Source: Paracoccus sp. DMF-8
GTDB taxonomy: Bacteria > Pseudomonadota > Alphaproteobacteria > Rhodobacterales > Rhodobacteraceae
DNA length: 64,000 nt
Reading direction: 5' to 3'
Assembly (NCBI RefSeq): GCF_029309835.1
Contig: NZ_JARJHL010000010.1
Location: forward strand, 186,001-250,000
Below, in pieces: positions 62,857 through 64,000 of this stretch (its first letter is position 1; the number at the start of each line of letters is the position of its first letter). The notes under the pieces were generated by a model. The model was not told where the DNA came from, ran no database searches, and was given only the letters and a program-made list of their open reading frames with translations. The translations under genes and the position numbers were made by a program.

Positions 62857-63085
62857 ACCGGCGTATCATCTCTTGACCTTCGGATATCCGCTCGATCAAT
62901 GTATCGGGCCACCCCGGCGCACCTATCGTCCCCAGCGTTGCCGTCGGGTCGAACGAAAATGTTGACGGTGATAGCTCGATAAGCATCCCAAGGAAGAGAG
63001 CCAGGGTTGCGTCGGCTTGCCGGGCGTTCTCGGTCAACTGCGCCAACTGCTCTTCTAGGGCAATAATTCTATCTTTGTCAGTCAT
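62837..63085 (-). CDS. Small coiled-coil phage protein, 82 residues
   Basis: Begins MTDKDRIIALEEQLAQLTEN, a heptad-type helix, and ends with a basic-His tail (RRSRNHHH). The middle, TLALFLGMLIELSPSTFSFD, is hydrophobic but probably not a membrane span. The ATG is preceded by GAAAGG at suitable spacing. Family not recognised. A small upstream ORF ends three bases before it. Confidence 0.6.
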   Translation of the reverse strand: MTDKDRIIALEEQLAQLTENARQADATLALFLGMLIELSPSTFSFDPTATLGTIGAPGWPDTLIERISEGQEMIRRSRNHHH

Positions 63086-63088
63086 TTC

Positions 63089-63253
63089 TCAACCTTTCGT
63101 TGGTTCGACCGGAGCCTCTACCATCTGGCCCGGAAGGAACCCGCGCAGGGCGGTCAGATCGTCGGCATCAGGGTTCTGGGGCATTGGCGATAATTCCGTC
63201 TTGACTGCCTGAAAGGACAGGTCGCGAATCGCGTCATGGTTGAGACAGGTCAA
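63089..63253 (-). CDS. Possible very small ORF with TTG start, 54 residues
   Basis: A reverse frame LTCLNHDAIRDLSFQAVKTE, then LSPMPQNPDADDLTALRGFL and PGQMVEAPVEPTKG to a TGA at 63089-63091. Only TTG at 63253 or an internal ATG at 63202 could start it. The three-base spacing to the following gene is its best support. Confidence 0.35.
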   Translation of the reverse strand: MTCLNHDAIRDLSFQAVKTELSPMPQNPDADDLTALRGFLPGQMVEAPVEPTKG

Positions 63254-63292
63254 TTTTTGTTCTGCTAACGTTCTCTAGGTCTGTTCGGGTTG

Positions 63293-63475
63293 ATGGCGAG
63301 GGAGGATGTCTTGCGGTTAGATGTGTTCGATTACGTGATTATCTTGATGGGGCTCGATCCTGTCAAAAAAGACGAATTGATCCGCGATGTTAACCGTCTT
63401 CGTTTGGAAGCATCTTTCGAGCAATCCGGGCAATCGCGTCCTGATCATCTTCGGAAAGCTGTTGAAAAACAGTAA
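63293..63475 (+). CDS. Doubtful forward ORF overlapping the cI-like gene
   Basis: ATG at 63293 opens MAREDVLRLDVFDYVIILMG followed by LDPVKKDELIRDVNRLRLEA. This first part is protein-like, but the end is antisense to the repressor gene at 63390-63695 and loses that character. No strong ribosome binding site is seen. It may be the remnant of a gene cut by the repressor gene or a chance frame. Confidence 0.3.
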   Translation: MAREDVLRLDVFDYVIILMGLDPVKKDELIRDVNRLRLEASFEQSGQSRPDHLRKAVEKQ

Positions 63476-63695
63476 GGTGATCGATGAGCTTCTGCGCCCC
63501 ATCAGAGCTAGGCTCAATCAATTCTGTGACGTCGATGCCGAACGCCGCAGCTATCGACCGCAAGGCTTCGGCGCTAGGATCACGGCGCCCGTTCTCCAGC
63601 AGTGACACGTATCCCTTTGATAGACCTGCCAGTTGACCCAAGTGAAGTTGGGACCACCCCCGTGCGTCTCGATGTTCTTTTATGCGAAATTTCAT
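63390..63695 (-). CDS. CI-like phage repressor, XRE family
   Basis: A 101-residue protein from the ATG at 63695, MKFRIKEHRDARGWSQLHLG. The helix-turn-helix is WSQLHLGQLAGLSKGYVSLL followed by ENGRRDPSAEALRSIAAAFG, the classic XRE/Cro-CI pattern. The C-terminal 35 residues (LTVFQQLSEDDQDAIARIAR) probably dimerise. There is no S24 peptidase domain, so release would not be by RecA-stimulated self-cleavage. An upstream ATG at 63752 would translate through an operator and is less likely. It is divergent from the cro-like gene, with both operator copies in between. Confidence 0.85.
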   Translation of the reverse strand: MKFRIKEHRDARGWSQLHLGQLAGLSKGYVSLLENGRRDPSAEALRSIAAAFGIDVTELIEPSSDGAQKLIDHLTVFQQLSEDDQDAIARIARKMLPNEDG

Positions 63696-63733
63696 GGTGT
63701 TTACAAAGATGCCATTCGCGCGATCGGCTGGAA

Positions 63734-63785
63734 ACTTTCTGTGTGTAAACATTTCTGCTTGATCTTGCGTTTACTGTGTGTAAAC
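63734..63785. promoter_or_regulatory. cI/cro intergenic operators
   Basis: A perfect palindrome GTTTAC-TGTGT-GTAAAC is at 63769-63785, eight bases before the cro-like start codon. A partial site, ACTTTC-TGTGT-GTAAAC, is at 63734-63750. A lone half site GTTTAC is at 63699-63704, at the cI start. The spacer TGTGT is shared with one leftward site at 62 kb. These are the likely binding sites for the CI-like and Cro-like proteins. Confidence 0.8.
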
Positions 63786-63793
63786 CATCGCGC

Positions 63794-64000
63794 ATGGAAA
63801 TCACCGATCATATCGCCGCCAGCGGGCGTTCGCGCACTGAAATTTGTCGCGAAGTAGGTATCTCTCCGGGGATGCTGAGCCTGATCGAAAGCGGGCAGCG
63901 GCGCATTGGCATAGCTCGCGCTGCTGCCTTCGCTGCGGCGATTGGGGTTCAGGTTCGGGACGTTCGCCCCGATCTGGCGTCTGCGCTCGGTGCTTCCATC
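63794..64000 (+). CDS. Cro-like regulator, partial at window end
   Basis: The ATG at 63794 opens a frame that runs off the window after 69 residues: MEITDHIAASGRSRTEICRE, then VGISPGMLSLIESGQRRIGI and ARAAAFAAAIGVQVRDVRPD. The helix-turn-helix SRTEICREVGISPGMLSLIE is clear. No ribosome binding site is visible in the eight bases after the operator, so translation may be leaderless. It is divergent from the CI-like gene, as Cro is in lambdoid phages, and should lead the rightward operon beyond the window. Confidence 0.8.
   Translation, partial: MEITDHIAASGRSRTEICREVGISPGMLSLIESGQRRIGIARAAAFAAAIGVQVRDVRPDLASALGASI

Noticed and set aside
63696-63752. Extended N-terminus of the CI-like repressor starting at 63752
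   Set aside because: It would place the first codons inside an operator palindrome and adds 19 residues with no similarity to XRE proteins; the ATG at 63695 starts directly at the helix-turn-helix domain.

Overview
The window looks like chromosomal DNA of an alphaproteobacterium of the Rhodobacteraceae, most like Paracoccus. The evidence is the high GC, the hisC-tyrA pair, the ccmABCDG block, MipZ in place of MinD, a cysteine-free L31, DUF2125/DUF1523/DUF1285 proteins, and a pdhA-pdhB-pdhC operon in which E1-beta carries its own lipoyl domain. Genus is inferred from gene content and protein similarity recalled from the families; no search was run.

Layout. 1-10.1 kb: the end of dusA, then mazG (reverse), yajC-secD-secF (Sec translocase accessory genes), a Mth938-type protein, cytochrome c maturation ccmA-B-C-D-G, a DinB-fold protein and hisC-tyrA. 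10.1-19.1 kb: a DUF2125 protein, a ChaC-type cyclotransferase, an ExbB-like/OmpA-like envelope pair with long coiled coils, tRNA-Arg(TCT), a reverse cluster of transporter, small ORF and acetyltransferase, an AhpD-like protein and a decayed regulator-like ORF. 19.2-24.6 kb: ffh with a three-hairpin leader, an acetyltransferase, chorismate mutase, rpsP, a small membrane ORF, rimM, trmD, rplS and rpmE, closed by a clear terminator. 24.6-30.5 kb: two small coupled ORFs, mipZ and an RND efflux pair. 30.5-37.7 kb: pyruvate dehydrogenase, an FtsB-like protein, an M20 peptidase and two membrane proteins. 37.7-42.5 kb: deoC with an ALDH16-like fusion, a sugar-isomerase-like protein and DUF1285. 42.6-53.8 kb: a MoxR/DUF58/BatA-like/DUF4159/GATase-like operon followed by lipid A genes fabZ-lpxA-lpxI-lpxB, then RidA and a TSUP exporter. 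53.9 kb: HutD.

54.5-64 kb is the left part of an integrated temperate phage or phage-like element. It is inserted in a tRNA-Gly(CCC) gene: only the 3' half of the tRNA remains at the left junction, next to a tyrosine integrase. The element holds a leftward early operon (excisionase, a 5-methylcytosine methyltransferase with nine repeats in its variable region, DUF2303, an SPFH/prohibitin protein, several small proteins). It ends at a CI-like/Cro-like switch with matching palindromic operators at both the leftward and the CI/Cro promoter regions. The right end lies outside the window.

Quality warning. At least eleven ordinary genes (mazG, yajC, secF, ccmG, hisC, tyrA, the exbB-like gene, a small ORF at 16.7 kb, the efflux adaptor, lpxI, lpxB) are each broken by one or more single-base shifts, although both flanks read as well conserved protein. 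Several are essential, so sequencing or assembly indels are far more likely than true pseudogenes. The breaks are concentrated in 0.3-13.9 kb; I saw none in 28-50 kb or in the phage region.
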